Positions 1 to 9,044 of a stretch of DNA of 11,791 bases are shown piece by piece. The DNA comes from Victivallales bacterium Lenti_02 (GTDB taxonomy: Bacteria > Verrucomicrobiota > Lentisphaeria > Oligosphaerales > Lenti-02): assembly GCA_001603055.1 (NCBI GenBank), contig LVAZ01000222.1:1-11791 (forward strand), written 5' to 3'. The stretch's first letter is position 1, and the number at the start of each line of letters is the position of its first letter. Under the pieces are notes generated by a model. The model was not told the DNA's origin, did no database searches, and saw only the letters and a list, made by a program, of their open reading frames with translations. The position numbers were made by a program, and so were the translations under genes.

Positions 1-420
1 CTGGCCGGCCCCGGTTTCGGTGGCGAGGCGCTTGGTGCCGAAGATTTTGTTGTAGTAGGCCTGGGCCACCGCCGTGTTCGGCTTGTGGCTGCCGGCCGGG
101 GAGACGCCTTCGTTCTTGTAGTAGATTTTGGCCGGGGTGCCGAGGGCCTTTTCGAAATTCCTCGCCCGGACCAGCGGCGAGGGGCGCCAGAGGAGCAGCT
201 TTTCGAGCACGGGCTCGGGAATGTCCACCCAGCGGTCCGTGCAGACTTCCTGCTCGACCAGATTCATCGGGAAGATCGCGCCCAGGTCGTCCGGACCCAC
301 CGGCTGGCCGGTCCCCGGATGGAGCGGCGGCTTCATCGCGTGCGGCATGTCCGCCGCGATGTTGTACCACTGCCGGGGAATTTCCGAATCGTTGAGGATG
401 ATCTTGGTGGGGCTGCTCAT
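1..420 (-). CDS. trpB: Tryptophan synthase beta chain, TrpB2 type (N-terminal part, runs off left edge)
   Basis: PLP enzyme that joins indole and serine to make tryptophan in the cytoplasm. The 140 visible codons match the TrpB2 subfamily rather than classical TrpB1: an N-terminal extension with SEIPRQWYNIAADMP (about residues 12-26), then WRPSPLVRARNFE (78-90), then YYKNEGVSPAGSHKPNTA (100-117). Lys113 in SHKPN is the expected Schiff-base lysine. The reading ends in TETGAGQ at the window edge, inside the conserved substrate/PLP loop, so roughly the last two thirds (about 280 residues by family length) are outside. The ATG at 420 is preceded by GAGGGAG with suitable spacing. TrpB2 proteins often occur without an adjacent trpA and are thought to salvage free indole or act on other substrates; no trpA is visible upstream, but the downstream side is not in view. 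Whether a classical TrpB1 exists elsewhere in the genome cannot be told. Confidence 0.93.
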   Translation of the reverse strand, partial: MSSPTKIILNDSEIPRQWYNIAADMPHAMKPPLHPGTGQPVGPDDLGAIFPMNLVEQEVCTDRWVDIPEPVLEKLLLWRPSPLVRARNFEKALGTPAKIYYKNEGVSPAGSHKPNTAVAQAYYNKIFGTKRLATETGAGQ

Positions 421-476
421 GGGATGCTCCCTCGGGAAATGGGTTGAATGCCGCCGTTTCGTTTCGATGCGGCGAA

Positions 477-505
477 ACAATAGACGCGGTTTGGCCCGAG
501 GTCAA
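477..505 (-). promoter_or_regulatory. Sigma70-type promoter of the trpB2 gene
   Basis: Read on the minus strand, TTGACC (505-500) and TATTGT (482-477) are separated by exactly 17 bp. This is the best consensus promoter in the window. The predicted start near 470 gives a leader of about 50 nt before the ATG at 420. That is too short for a peptide-coding trp attenuator or T-box, and I see no leader ORF with tandem Trp codons. Confidence 0.7.
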
Positions 506-597
506 GAAAAACTGGCAAGGAATCGGTCTGGATTCCGGTTGAAACGGAAACATGGTATTGGACGATCATGGTAACTGGCGTTTCCGGAGATTTCTGG

Positions 598-2052
598 ATG
601 AAACGGATGGCATGGCTGGGGATTCTGGCGGTGGGGCTGGCCTACGGCGAAGCGGCCAGGCCGGAGCTGTCCGCGACGTTTTCCTTCCAGATTTACCGGA
701 GCGGGTCCCGGAGCGCGGGATTCGGGAATCTGCGGGGCGGTGGCTTCGCGGGGCCGGTGGACCTGTATGCGGCGGTGACATCCCGGGCGACCGGCGAGAC
801 GTGGTACGCGGCCCCGGACGGCAGACTGGGGGCGGTGCCCGTCGTGTTCCGGCGGCAGGTGGTCTGGAGGAAGGACCAGCAGGTTCTGGGCTACCTCTGC
901 CAGCCGGTGTTCGCGACGGGGCAGGCCCATCTCGTCGACTGGTGGCTCATGGCCGTGCCGTCGGGGACGGCGGTGGCCTCGTCGGCGGAACTGGGGCGGA
1001 AGAATCTGGCGGTTAGCCGTCCCACCCCGCTCCACATCGCCTCGCAGCCGTTCAGCCAGCCCTGGGAGCGGTTTGCGTTTCTGCGGGCGTATCTGGTGGA
1101 GAGCGGCATCCAGGCATATGCCGAGGTGCAGGACGGGGGGCGGCGTTTCGCCTGCTATGCGGGGCCGGATGCCGCCGAACGGCTCTGGCAACTGCCGGGG
1201 CCGAAGCTGATTCTGGTGGCCGGGCTGGGGTGCAGCGGGCGGTCCTGGGTGGGGGATTTCGAGAAATTCGCCGCCGAGGGCTGGGTGGACCCGGCCCGGC
1301 ATGATCTGCTTTCCTACGCGCCGCTGCTGCGGCAGTACCGCTATGTGGCGTTTTTCGAGTACCGCAGCGCCGGGGCGCTGGACGGTCCCGAGATTCTCGG
1401 CCGGCTGGCGGAGACGATGCGCGGAGCGCGGCCCGAGGACCGGATCGACATGATCGGGCACAGCATGGGCGGCATGGTGGTGCGCAGTTTCGTGGAACTG
1501 GCGGGGGGGCATCGGGTGGTGGACCACGCCGTGCTGATGCAGACGCCTCTGAACGGGGTGAATCCCGCGCCCTACCAGGGACTGGCCAGTCTGTTGCCCG
1601 CGTCGGCTCTGGCGGAGGCGCTGGAGAGTGTCTCGCCGCTCTCCAAGATGCTGGCGGGAAGCCCCTTCTACCAGAAGCTGAACGGCCCCTGGGAACGGGG
1701 TGAGGCCCCCACCTCGGCCACCGGCTACGGCAACTGCCGCTATTTCTGCGTGGCGGCGGGCGTCTACGGCAGCGGCCGCGATCCCCGCCGGACGGATACC
1801 TGGTATGATCGGCAGTCCGACGCCATGCCCACGGACATCACGGCCCGCAGCGCCCTCTGGCTGCCGCTGGGCGGTGGCAAACCGGGCGAGCTGGACCCCT
1901 CCGGCTGGCACGAGCTGCTGCTGGTCGCGGATTCACCCGAGCACGACCGCTTTATCGAGCATGTCTCCTTCGTCTTCCACATGGGGAACGACCAGCGCAA
2001 CGGCAGCGCGCGCTGGCTCCTCTCCCGGCTCTGGCCCGAGGCGAAACGGTAA
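598..2052 (+). CDS. Exported alpha/beta hydrolase (lipase/esterase-like)
   Basis: Probable secreted or periplasmic serine hydrolase of 484 residues; the substrate is unknown. The N-terminus MKRMAWLGILAVGLAYGEA looks like a signal peptide. Residues about 20-200 match no domain I recognise. The hydrolase core starts with the strand and oxyanion-type loop PKLILVAGLGCSGRSW (about 202-217). The nucleophile elbow is GHSMGG with Ser289 (codon 1462-1464). A likely acid is Asp408 in SDAMPTD, in the place of the DGxVP motif of lipases, and a likely base is His449 in SPEHDRF (His455 is an alternative). The start at 598 is preferred over the in-frame ATG at 568 because GGAG lies at 586-589, 8 bp upstream, and because only the shorter form begins with the signal peptide. 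The fold resembles PGAP1/lipase-class enzymes that cleave lipid esters, but this is inference. It is divergent from trpB2 and convergent with the next gene. Confidence 0.85.
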   Translation: MKRMAWLGILAVGLAYGEAARPELSATFSFQIYRSGSRSAGFGNLRGGGFAGPVDLYAAVTSRATGETWYAAPDGRLGAVPVVFRRQVVWRKDQQVLGYLCQPVFATGQAHLVDWWLMAVPSGTAVASSAELGRKNLAVSRPTPLHIASQPFSQPWERFAFLRAYLVESGIQAYAEVQDGGRRFACYAGPDAAERLWQLPGPKLILVAGLGCSGRSWVGDFEKFAAEGWVDPARHDLLSYAPLLRQYRYVAFFEYRSAGALDGPEILGRLAETMRGARPEDRIDMIGHSMGGMVVRSFVELAGGHRVVDHAVLMQTPLNGVNPAPYQGLASLLPASALAEALESVSPLSKMLAGSPFYQKLNGPWERGEAPTSATGYGNCRYFCVAAGVYGSGRDPRRTDTWYDRQSDAMPTDITARSALWLPLGGGKPGELDPSGWHELLLVADSPEHDRFIEHVSFVFHMGNDQRNGSARWLLSRLWPEAKR

Positions 2053-2087
2053 ACGGATTCTGCCGGAAGCGCGGGGCTAGAGCCGTA

Positions 2088-2123
2088 GGGTTCCACTTGG
2101 TCCACTGCGTCCACTTGGTCCAC
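2088..2123. repeat. Four-unit 9-bp tandem repeat, core GTCCAC
   Basis: Four 9-bp units: GGGTTCCAC, TTGGTCCAC, TGCGTCCAC, TTGGTCCAC. Units 2 and 4 are identical, and the pattern is NNNGTCCAC with one divergent first unit. It fills most of the 92-bp gap between two convergent stop codons (2052 and 2145). I found no long hairpin here, unlike the matching repeat near 7283. It is too short and spacer-free to be CRISPR. Confidence 0.8.
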
Positions 2124-2144
2124 TGTTCGCCCCCGGGCTGGCGG

Positions 2145-3929
2145 TCAGCGCAGGTCTTCGAGCTGTTTCCGGGTGCGGGCGAGATTGCGCTCGTCGCCCG
2201 CCTGTTCGTAGGCTTTGGCGAGGATGTTCAGGAACAGGCGTTCGTTGTCGTTGCTCCGGGCATAGAGCCCACGCAGGGTGTTGACGAAGCGGCCGAGGAA
2301 TTTGGCGGCTTCGGCGTTCTGGTCGGTGGCCGCTGCCAGGGCGAGGTATTCCTCCATGAGGCCGAAGACCTTGTGCCCTTCTTGGCGCTGGTCGCGCAGC
2401 AGGTTTTCGAAGCGTTTCAGGGCGCCGGCATAATCGCCCTTCTCGTAGGCGTTTTTGATTTGCTCGTTGGATAGGAAGCGGGCCAGGTCGTCGCGGTCGC
2501 CGCGGCCCATGCTGCGCGCCTTGCGGTCGATGAGCCGGTCCGCCCGCTCGTTCTGGCCCATGGCGCGGAGCACTTCGGCCTGGCGCTGGCGGATAAGGGC
2601 GACGAATTCGTCGTGCCTGCGGAAGGTGATCGCCTTGCGTTCGAGGAGGTCGACCAGTTCCTGGTTCGCCTTTTCCTTGGCGAGCAGGGTTTCGAGGACC
2701 TGCCAGCCGAACTCGTAGAGTGGGGCCTCGGTCACGCTGCGTTCGGCGGCCTGGCGGGCGGCGGTGGGATAGCCGAGGGCGGCGAGGACGTGCCCCAGCC
2801 GGGCGAAGCGGGCGGCGCCGCGGTAGCGGTTGTAGGCCAGGGTGCGGTCGCAGGCGTACTCGACGTAGTGGTCGCTCATCGGCTGGTTGGTCTGGGGATC
2901 GACGGCGTGTCCGGCGGCGTATTTGTCGTAGGTGTAGCGGCCCACTTCGGTTTCCCAACTGGTTTTGTTGCGCATGTAGCCGAACCAGGCATGGGGACCG
3001 CGACGCCCGTCGCCGGTGAAGAGGAGGGCGGGCAGCCCCCAGGCGCGGGCGGCGAGAACGGCGTAGTAACCCTGGTCCACGCAGATGCCGCCATGCTGCT
3101 TGATGGCCGCCAGGGTGTAGGGACCGTGGGGCCACTGGTAGATTTTGGCGTTGAGGCGGCGGTCGGAATAGACGATGTCGCTGTATTTCTTGTCCCAGGC
3201 CCGGGGCTGCTCGTTCTCCCGCAGCCAGCGGAGTTCCTCGAGGGGGACGGGGACGTCGACGACGAAAGTGAGGGCGGTGACGGAAAGGTCGCGGTAGGGC
3301 ATGGCGGACCGGCGGGAGGCGTAGAGGTCGCGGAAATACTCGTAGCGGGCCGGCACATCGGGCTGGTAGGGCAGTTGCTTGCCGCCCATCTGGCGGTGCA
3401 GGGGGGGGCGGGGCTGGTCCCAGACCACGGCCAGGGCCAGAATGAGCGCAAAGTACTCGTCGCGCTGTTTGGGGTCGCGGTCGTACAACTGGCTGAAAAT
3501 GTCCATCATGGCCTGCCAGTCGTCCTCGGGGGCGACGGTGTTCAGGAGCAGCTCGAAGCGTTCCGCGTCGCCCGCCAGCCAGTCGAGCACGTCCCGCCGG
3601 TAGGCGGTGCTCCCCCCCCGGCGCTCGGCCAGGGCGAGGAAGACCGAGGCGTCGGCGGCATGGGCCAGCAGATCGAGCTGCTGAACGCTCAATTCACGCT
3701 TGGGATTGCGGTTGAACCCCAGGCCGATGAAATCCGCCAGAGACTGGAGCGCCTCGCGCGCTTTCCCCTCGGCCAGCCCCGTGATGACCAGTTGCCGGAA
3801 GGCGCCCTCGCGGGCGGCCGTGCCGGGATTGCGGCGGATGCGCTCGGCCAGACTGGCCAGCTCGTCCGCCCGGGCGACCGGCAACGAGCACAGGCACCAT
3901 GCAATCAGCACTAGAATCCAGCGTGTCAT
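2145..3929 (-). CDS. Exported transglutaminase-like protein with helical repeat C-terminus
   Basis: A 594-residue protein with signal peptide MTRWILVLIAWCLCSLPVARA, likely cleaved after residue 21, so it acts outside the cytoplasm. A transglutaminase-like cysteine protease core lies at about 275-350: Cys283 in GGICVDQGYYA, His313 in GPHAWFGYM and Asp344 in HAVDPQT fit the usual Cys-His-Asp triad order and surroundings. Residues 22-270 are mostly helical and unrecognised. Residues about 370-594 are alanine/leucine-rich helical pairs of TPR-like character (for example 385-400, 485-510, 565-590), suggesting protein binding. Such proteins usually cleave or crosslink peptide or amide bonds; the substrate is unknown. 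The start at 3929 is chosen for the signal peptide; the frame stays open upstream but that part is not plausible protein. The only purine stretch upstream is GTGGAAA, which is weak and distant. Confidence 0.88.
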   Translation of the reverse strand: MTRWILVLIAWCLCSLPVARADELASLAERIRRNPGTAAREGAFRQLVITGLAEGKAREALQSLADFIGLGFNRNPKRELSVQQLDLLAHAADASVFLALAERRGGSTAYRRDVLDWLAGDAERFELLLNTVAPEDDWQAMMDIFSQLYDRDPKQRDEYFALILALAVVWDQPRPPLHRQMGGKQLPYQPDVPARYEYFRDLYASRRSAMPYRDLSVTALTFVVDVPVPLEELRWLRENEQPRAWDKKYSDIVYSDRRLNAKIYQWPHGPYTLAAIKQHGGICVDQGYYAVLAARAWGLPALLFTGDGRRGPHAWFGYMRNKTSWETEVGRYTYDKYAAGHAVDPQTNQPMSDHYVEYACDRTLAYNRYRGAARFARLGHVLAALGYPTAARQAAERSVTEAPLYEFGWQVLETLLAKEKANQELVDLLERKAITFRRHDEFVALIRQRQAEVLRAMGQNERADRLIDRKARSMGRGDRDDLARFLSNEQIKNAYEKGDYAGALKRFENLLRDQRQEGHKVFGLMEEYLALAAATDQNAEAAKFLGRFVNTLRGLYARSNDNERLFLNILAKAYEQAGDERNLARTRKQLEDLR

Positions 3930-4050
3930 AGGCGGATTTCCACAAAATAGGACAAGATCGACAGTTCGGTGGGCATTGGACCCGTGCCAAACGATTCCGT
4001 TGCCCCTATAGTGTGGCGACGTGCATTTGTCCATTCCACCTTGGGTTCCC
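3930..4050. promoter_or_regulatory. Divergent intergenic region; -10-like TATAGT for vsr at 4007-4012
   Basis: This 121-bp region separates two divergent starts and must carry promoters for both. On the plus strand CCTATAGT ends at 4012, and TATAGT would give a leader of about 30 nt for vsr. I see no convincing -35 at 16-18 bp; TTGGAC at 3976-3981 is 25 bp away. On the minus strand a TATTTT lies close to the transglutaminase-like gene, also without a clear -35. Neither gene has a strong Shine-Dalgarno. Confidence 0.35.
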
Positions 4051-4560
4051 ATGAGCGATTCACTGACCCCGGAAAAGCGCAGTTGGGTGATGGGCCGGAT
4101 TCGTTCGGCCAACACCAAGCCCGAGCTGGTGCTGCGCTCGCTGCTGCACCGCTGCGGCTACCGCTTCAGCCTGCGCCGCCGGGATTTGCCGGGCAAGCCG
4201 GACATTGTGCTGCGCAAGCATCGCGCCGTGATCTTTGTCCACGGTTGTTTCTGGCATCGGCACGAGGGTTGCCGGCAGGCGTCGCTGCCCCGTTCCCGGC
4301 GCGAGTTCTGGACCGAGAAATTCGCCCGCAACGTGGCGCGGGACGCGGCCAACCGGGCGGCGCTCGCGGCGCTGGGCTGGCGGGTGCTGGTGGTCTGGGA
4401 ATGCGAGCTGCGGCAGGACCCGCTGGCCGTTCTCGAACGGGTGGTCGGGGAACTCTCCCCCCGGACGGAGACCCTGTCCTACGCCGAGCTGCCCGACCGC
4501 CGCGAGGTCTGGCGGGTGGCCGAGGAAAAGCTGCATTACCGGCTCGACCGGGAGGGTTGA
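4051..4560 (+). CDS. vsr: Very short patch repair endonuclease (Vsr)
   Basis: A 169-residue Vsr-family nickase. Such enzymes cut 5' of the T in T:G mismatches formed when 5-methylcytosine deaminates. Visible family residues are Glu25 in NTKPE, catalytic Asp51 in LPGKPDIV, and HGCFWHRHEGC with His64, Cys66, Phe67, Trp68, His69, His71 and Cys74. Cys118 in WECEL completes the structural zinc set (Cys66, His71, Cys74, Cys118). The second zinc cysteine is one residue further on than in E. coli Vsr (HEGC versus HHC). EFWTEKFARNVARD (85-98) and LGWRVLVVWECEL are also typical. The ATG at 4051 is preferred because the family N-terminus aligns from it; an in-frame GTG at 4021 has no better ribosome site. 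Vsr normally accompanies a C5-cytosine methyltransferase, and none is present here. The last 30 residues extend past the conserved core. The next gene starts 61 bp downstream on the same strand. Confidence 0.94.
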   Translation: MSDSLTPEKRSWVMGRIRSANTKPELVLRSLLHRCGYRFSLRRRDLPGKPDIVLRKHRAVIFVHGCFWHRHEGCRQASLPRSRREFWTEKFARNVARDAANRAALAALGWRVLVVWECELRQDPLAVLERVVGELSPRTETLSYAELPDRREVWRVAEEKLHYRLDREG

Positions 4561-4621
4561 CTTGCACCCTGCGGCAAAGCCACTACTGTCCTGTCTCTTT
4601 CCCCCACATAAGGACGACATC

Positions 4622-7237
4622 ATGAATACCTGGCTCCTGACCATGACGAGCGCTCTGCTCGCCACTGCCGCCGCCGCCCAGACCACCCTGTATGTCGCGC
4701 CCACGGGACAGGACACCAATCCGGGCACCCGCGAGGCCCCGCTGCTCAGTTTGGCCGGGGCCAGGGACCGGGTCCGCGCCGTGAAGGACCAGGGGCCGGT
4801 GATCGTCGAGTTCGCCGCCGGAACCTATCGCTTCGTCGAGGCGGCCGCCTTCGCCGAGGCGGATTCGGGCACCCCCGCCGCGCCCATCGTCTACCGGGCC
4901 GCGCCCGGTGCCGAGGTCCGTTTTTCCGGCGGGGCCGAAGTGCGCGACTGGCAGCCGGTGACCGATCCCGCCATTCTCGAACGCCTCGCCCCCGAGGCCC
5001 GGGGCCAGGTGCGGGTGGCCGATCTGGCCGCCCAGGGAATCACCAATTTGGGCGAGATTCGGGTGCGCGGTTTTTCCATGGGTAGCCCGCCCGCCGAGGC
5101 GGAACTCTTCGCGGGCGACAAGCCCATGACCCTGGCCCGCTGGCCCAACGAGGGCTTCCGGGGCATCGGCGAGCGCCCGAGCATCACCGAGGTGGTCCTC
5201 GATACCGACCGCGTCGCCCGCTGGACCGAGGAAAGCGATCCCTGGATTTTCGCCTACTGGCACCATGACTGGGCCGAAATCTACGAGCCGATCCGGGGAA
5301 TCGACGCCGCCCGGAACCTGATCCAGCGCGATCCCGGCATCAAGCCCCAGTACGGCATCACCCCCGGCCGTGCCCGCTGGTATGCCCTCAATCTGCTTTC
5401 CGAACTCGACCAGCCCGGCGAGTACTACATCGACCGGGTCAACGGCAAGGCGTATTTCTGGCCCGTGGTGCCGGATGCGCCCACGGTTCTGTCCATCACG
5501 GATGGCATCATCCGGGGCGAGAACCTGTCCCAGGTGACCTTCCAGGGCTTCATCGCCGAGGCCTGCCGGACCACCGCCATCTCCTTCAACGGCGGCACCG
5601 CCACCAAGGTCGTCGGCTGCACTATCCGCAATGCCGGACACCGGGCGGTGTCCTTCAACGGCGGCAGCGGCAACGAAGTCTATGGCTGCGATGTGTACGA
5701 CACGGGCGAGGGCGGCATCACCATGGGCGGCGGCGACCGCAAGACCCTCACCCCCGGCAACCACAACGTCGAGAACAACCACGTCCACCACTATTCCCGG
5801 CGCGCCCGCACCTACAAGACGGGCATCACCATCAGCGGCTGCGGCAACCGCATGGCCCACAACCTGGTCCACCACGGCCCCCACATGGCCCTGTCCGCCC
5901 CCGGCAACGACCACATCGTCGAGTTCAACGAAATCCACAATGCCGTGTACGAGAGCGGCGACGCCGGGGCCTACTACGTGGGCCGGGACTGGACCCAGCA
6001 GGGCAACATTCTCCGCTACAACTACTGGCATCAGATCGTCGGGGCCACCGGCCACGGCGGCATGACCATCTACCTCGACGACCAGCACTCGGGCCACACC
6101 ATCCACGGCAACATCTTCGAGCGCTGCTCGCGGGCCGTGTTCATCGGCGGCGGGCTGGACAACATCGCCAGCAACAATGTCTTCCTCGACTGCTGGAAGG
6201 CCGCCCACCTCGACAACCGCGGCATGGGCTGGCAGAAGAAGTTCACCGACGACACCAACAGCTCGATCCACGTGGCCTTGCGCGCCATGCCCTATCAGGG
6301 CGAGCTGTGGGCCAGCCGCTATCCGAATCTGGTGAACATCCTCAACGACGACCCCGGCGTGCCCAAGCGCAACGTCTTCCGCCGCAATGTCAGCGCGGGC
6401 GGTAGCTGGGACGACATCCACCAGGGCACCCGCCATCTCCAGACGGTCGAGGACAATCTCGTCTTCGACCAGGAGCCGGACTGGATCAAGCTGGTGCGGG
6501 ATGATACCGGCAAGCCCGTCGAGATCGTCTTCAAGGATCCCGCCGCCGTTGCGGCCATCGGCTTCGAGCCGATCCCCGTCGCCAAAATCGGCCTCTACGA
6601 AGACTCGCGCCGGGCCTCGTGGCCGGTGGCGCGGACGGTGGACAAGGTCAAGCTGCCCGATCCGCCCAAGCCCCGGGCCATGGCCAATCTCCAGCCCAAT
6701 CCCACCCTGCTGGTGCCCCGCGCCGAGCAGCCCGCCAGCGAGGTCATGACTCTTACCTGCGACTACGACGGCGCGCTGGTCGAGCCGCCCGCCCAGGCCC
6801 GTTTCGCCCACGATGGCAAGGTGCTGCGTGTCATCATGACCACCCCTCTGCCGGCCAAGCGCAATCTCGGCGAACAGTGGGGCCAGTCCGAGGCCATCGA
6901 GCTGGCGCTCAAGGCGGCGGACGGCGCCAATGCCGACACCCTCGTCCTGCGCGGGTTCACTACCGGCACCACCACGGTCTTCCGGCTGGCCAACGGTAGC
7001 CAGCGCCCCGCCCCCGAGTTGGCTGCGGCCGCCCGCTTCGAGGCCAAGGTCGCCGGGGATTCCTGGACCTGCACTTGGACCATTCCGCTCGACCAGCTCG
7101 GCGTGACCCCCGGCGACCGTATGCGCGCCAACGTCACCGTCCGCCGCACCGGCACCGGCAACTGGCTCATGTGGCGCGCCACCCAGGGCGACAGCACGAA
7201 CTGCGAGCGGGTCGGCACTCTGGAACTGGCCCCGTAG
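4622..7237 (+). CDS. Exported right-handed beta-helix glycosidase-like protein (GH141-like) with C-terminal CBM9-like domain
   Basis: An 871-residue exported protein. The signal peptide is MNTWLLTMTSALLATAAAA, followed by LYVAPTGQDTNPGTREAP and LAGARDRVR, the usual opening of beta-helix carbohydrate enzymes. APIVYRAAPGAEVRFSGGAE (about 88-107) and the EYYIDRVNGKAYFWP stretch (about 267-281) are typical of GH141-type proteins, a family with characterised alpha-L-fucosidase and xylanase activity. Asn/Gly-rich coils run to about residue 640. The acidic residues Asp447 (SGDAGAYY) and Asp486/Asp487 (YLDDQ), about 40 apart on the helix face, are candidate catalytic residues. From about 707 to the end there is a separate beta-sandwich resembling CBM9/DOMON-like sugar-binding domains (SWTCTWTIPLDQLGVTPGD, then MRANVTVRR). 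Likely role: attack on a complex polysaccharide outside the cytoplasm; the sugar specificity cannot be read. AAGGA at 4610-4614 lies 7 bp before the ATG. It may be co-transcribed with vsr, though TTGCAC near 4562 could start its own promoter. Confidence 0.87.
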   Translation: MNTWLLTMTSALLATAAAAQTTLYVAPTGQDTNPGTREAPLLSLAGARDRVRAVKDQGPVIVEFAAGTYRFVEAAAFAEADSGTPAAPIVYRAAPGAEVRFSGGAEVRDWQPVTDPAILERLAPEARGQVRVADLAAQGITNLGEIRVRGFSMGSPPAEAELFAGDKPMTLARWPNEGFRGIGERPSITEVVLDTDRVARWTEESDPWIFAYWHHDWAEIYEPIRGIDAARNLIQRDPGIKPQYGITPGRARWYALNLLSELDQPGEYYIDRVNGKAYFWPVVPDAPTVLSITDGIIRGENLSQVTFQGFIAEACRTTAISFNGGTATKVVGCTIRNAGHRAVSFNGGSGNEVYGCDVYDTGEGGITMGGGDRKTLTPGNHNVENNHVHHYSRRARTYKTGITISGCGNRMAHNLVHHGPHMALSAPGNDHIVEFNEIHNAVYESGDAGAYYVGRDWTQQGNILRYNYWHQIVGATGHGGMTIYLDDQHSGHTIHGNIFERCSRAVFIGGGLDNIASNNVFLDCWKAAHLDNRGMGWQKKFTDDTNSSIHVALRAMPYQGELWASRYPNLVNILNDDPGVPKRNVFRRNVSAGGSWDDIHQGTRHLQTVEDNLVFDQEPDWIKLVRDDTGKPVEIVFKDPAAVAAIGFEPIPVAKIGLYEDSRRASWPVARTVDKVKLPDPPKPRAMANLQPNPTLLVPRAEQPASEVMTLTCDYDGALVEPPAQARFAHDGKVLRVIMTTPLPAKRNLGEQWGQSEAIELALKAADGANADTLVLRGFTTGTTTVFRLANGSQRPAPELAAAARFEAKVAGDSWTCTWTIPLDQLGVTPGDRMRANVTVRRTGTGNWLMWRATQGDSTNCERVGTLELAP

Positions 7238-7254
7238 CCGCTCCGAACGCCCGG

Positions 7255-7313
7255 CCATTCTGTCCGTGCCTGTCCAGCAGAGATGGACGGCATGGACAGG
7301 ATGGACGGAATGG
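7255..7313. terminator. Strong imperfect hairpin between convergent genes, candidate bidirectional terminator
   Basis: The arm 7255-7275 pairs with 7294-7313 around an 18-nt loop. The outer block is 11 pairs (CCATTCTGTCC against GGACGGAATGG, one wobble), then two pairs (one wobble) with a single bulged G, then seven perfect pairs (CCTGTCC against GGACAGG). The right arm is made of units of the 9-bp repeat. It begins 18 bp after the GH141-like stop and ends 21 bp before the end of pgm, so it suits both transcripts. There is no U-tract on either strand, so a classical intrinsic terminator is not proven. Confidence 0.6.
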
Positions 7314-7318
7314 ACGGA
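7283..7318. repeat. Four-unit 9-bp tandem repeat, core ATGGAC (GTCCAT on the other strand)
   Basis: Four units: ATGGACGGC, ATGGACAGG, ATGGACGGA, ATGGACGGA. On the minus strand the pattern is NNNGTCCAT, almost the same as NNNGTCCAC in the repeat at 2088-2123, with the same unit length and copy number. Translation of the plus strand would give a Met-Asp-Gly pattern, but no real gene is supported there. It sits in the gap between convergent stop codons. Confidence 0.85.
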
Positions 7319-7334
7319 AGGGTGGCGGCTTGGG

Positions 7335-8996
<1,662 letters not shown>

Positions 8997-9044
8997 CGGG
9001 AGGGCATCCGGTTTGTTCGGGTCGGGTCCTGGGCGGGATGGGGC

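Noticed and set aside
502..1911. A 469-codon open frame on the minus strand opposite the exported hydrolase
   Set aside because: Arg/Pro/His-rich shadow composition with no motifs. The plus strand has a signal peptide and GHSMGG. It would also cover the trpB2 promoter.
2088..2123. CRISPR-like array
   Set aside because: Units are 9 bp and contiguous, without spacers, and no cas gene is present.
2613..3914. A 433-codon open frame on the plus strand opposite the transglutaminase-like gene
   Set aside because: Gly/Val-rich with no motif, while the opposite strand shows a signal peptide and a full Cys-His-Asp triad.
4021..4560. Longer vsr from a GTG at 4021
   Set aside because: The extra ten residues are not part of the Vsr family, and the GTG would lie within a few bases of the predicted transcription start, with no ribosome site.
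3930..4622. Restriction-modification or defence island around vsr
   Set aside because: No methyltransferase, restriction enzyme or other defence gene is visible on either side. A single repair endonuclease is not enough.
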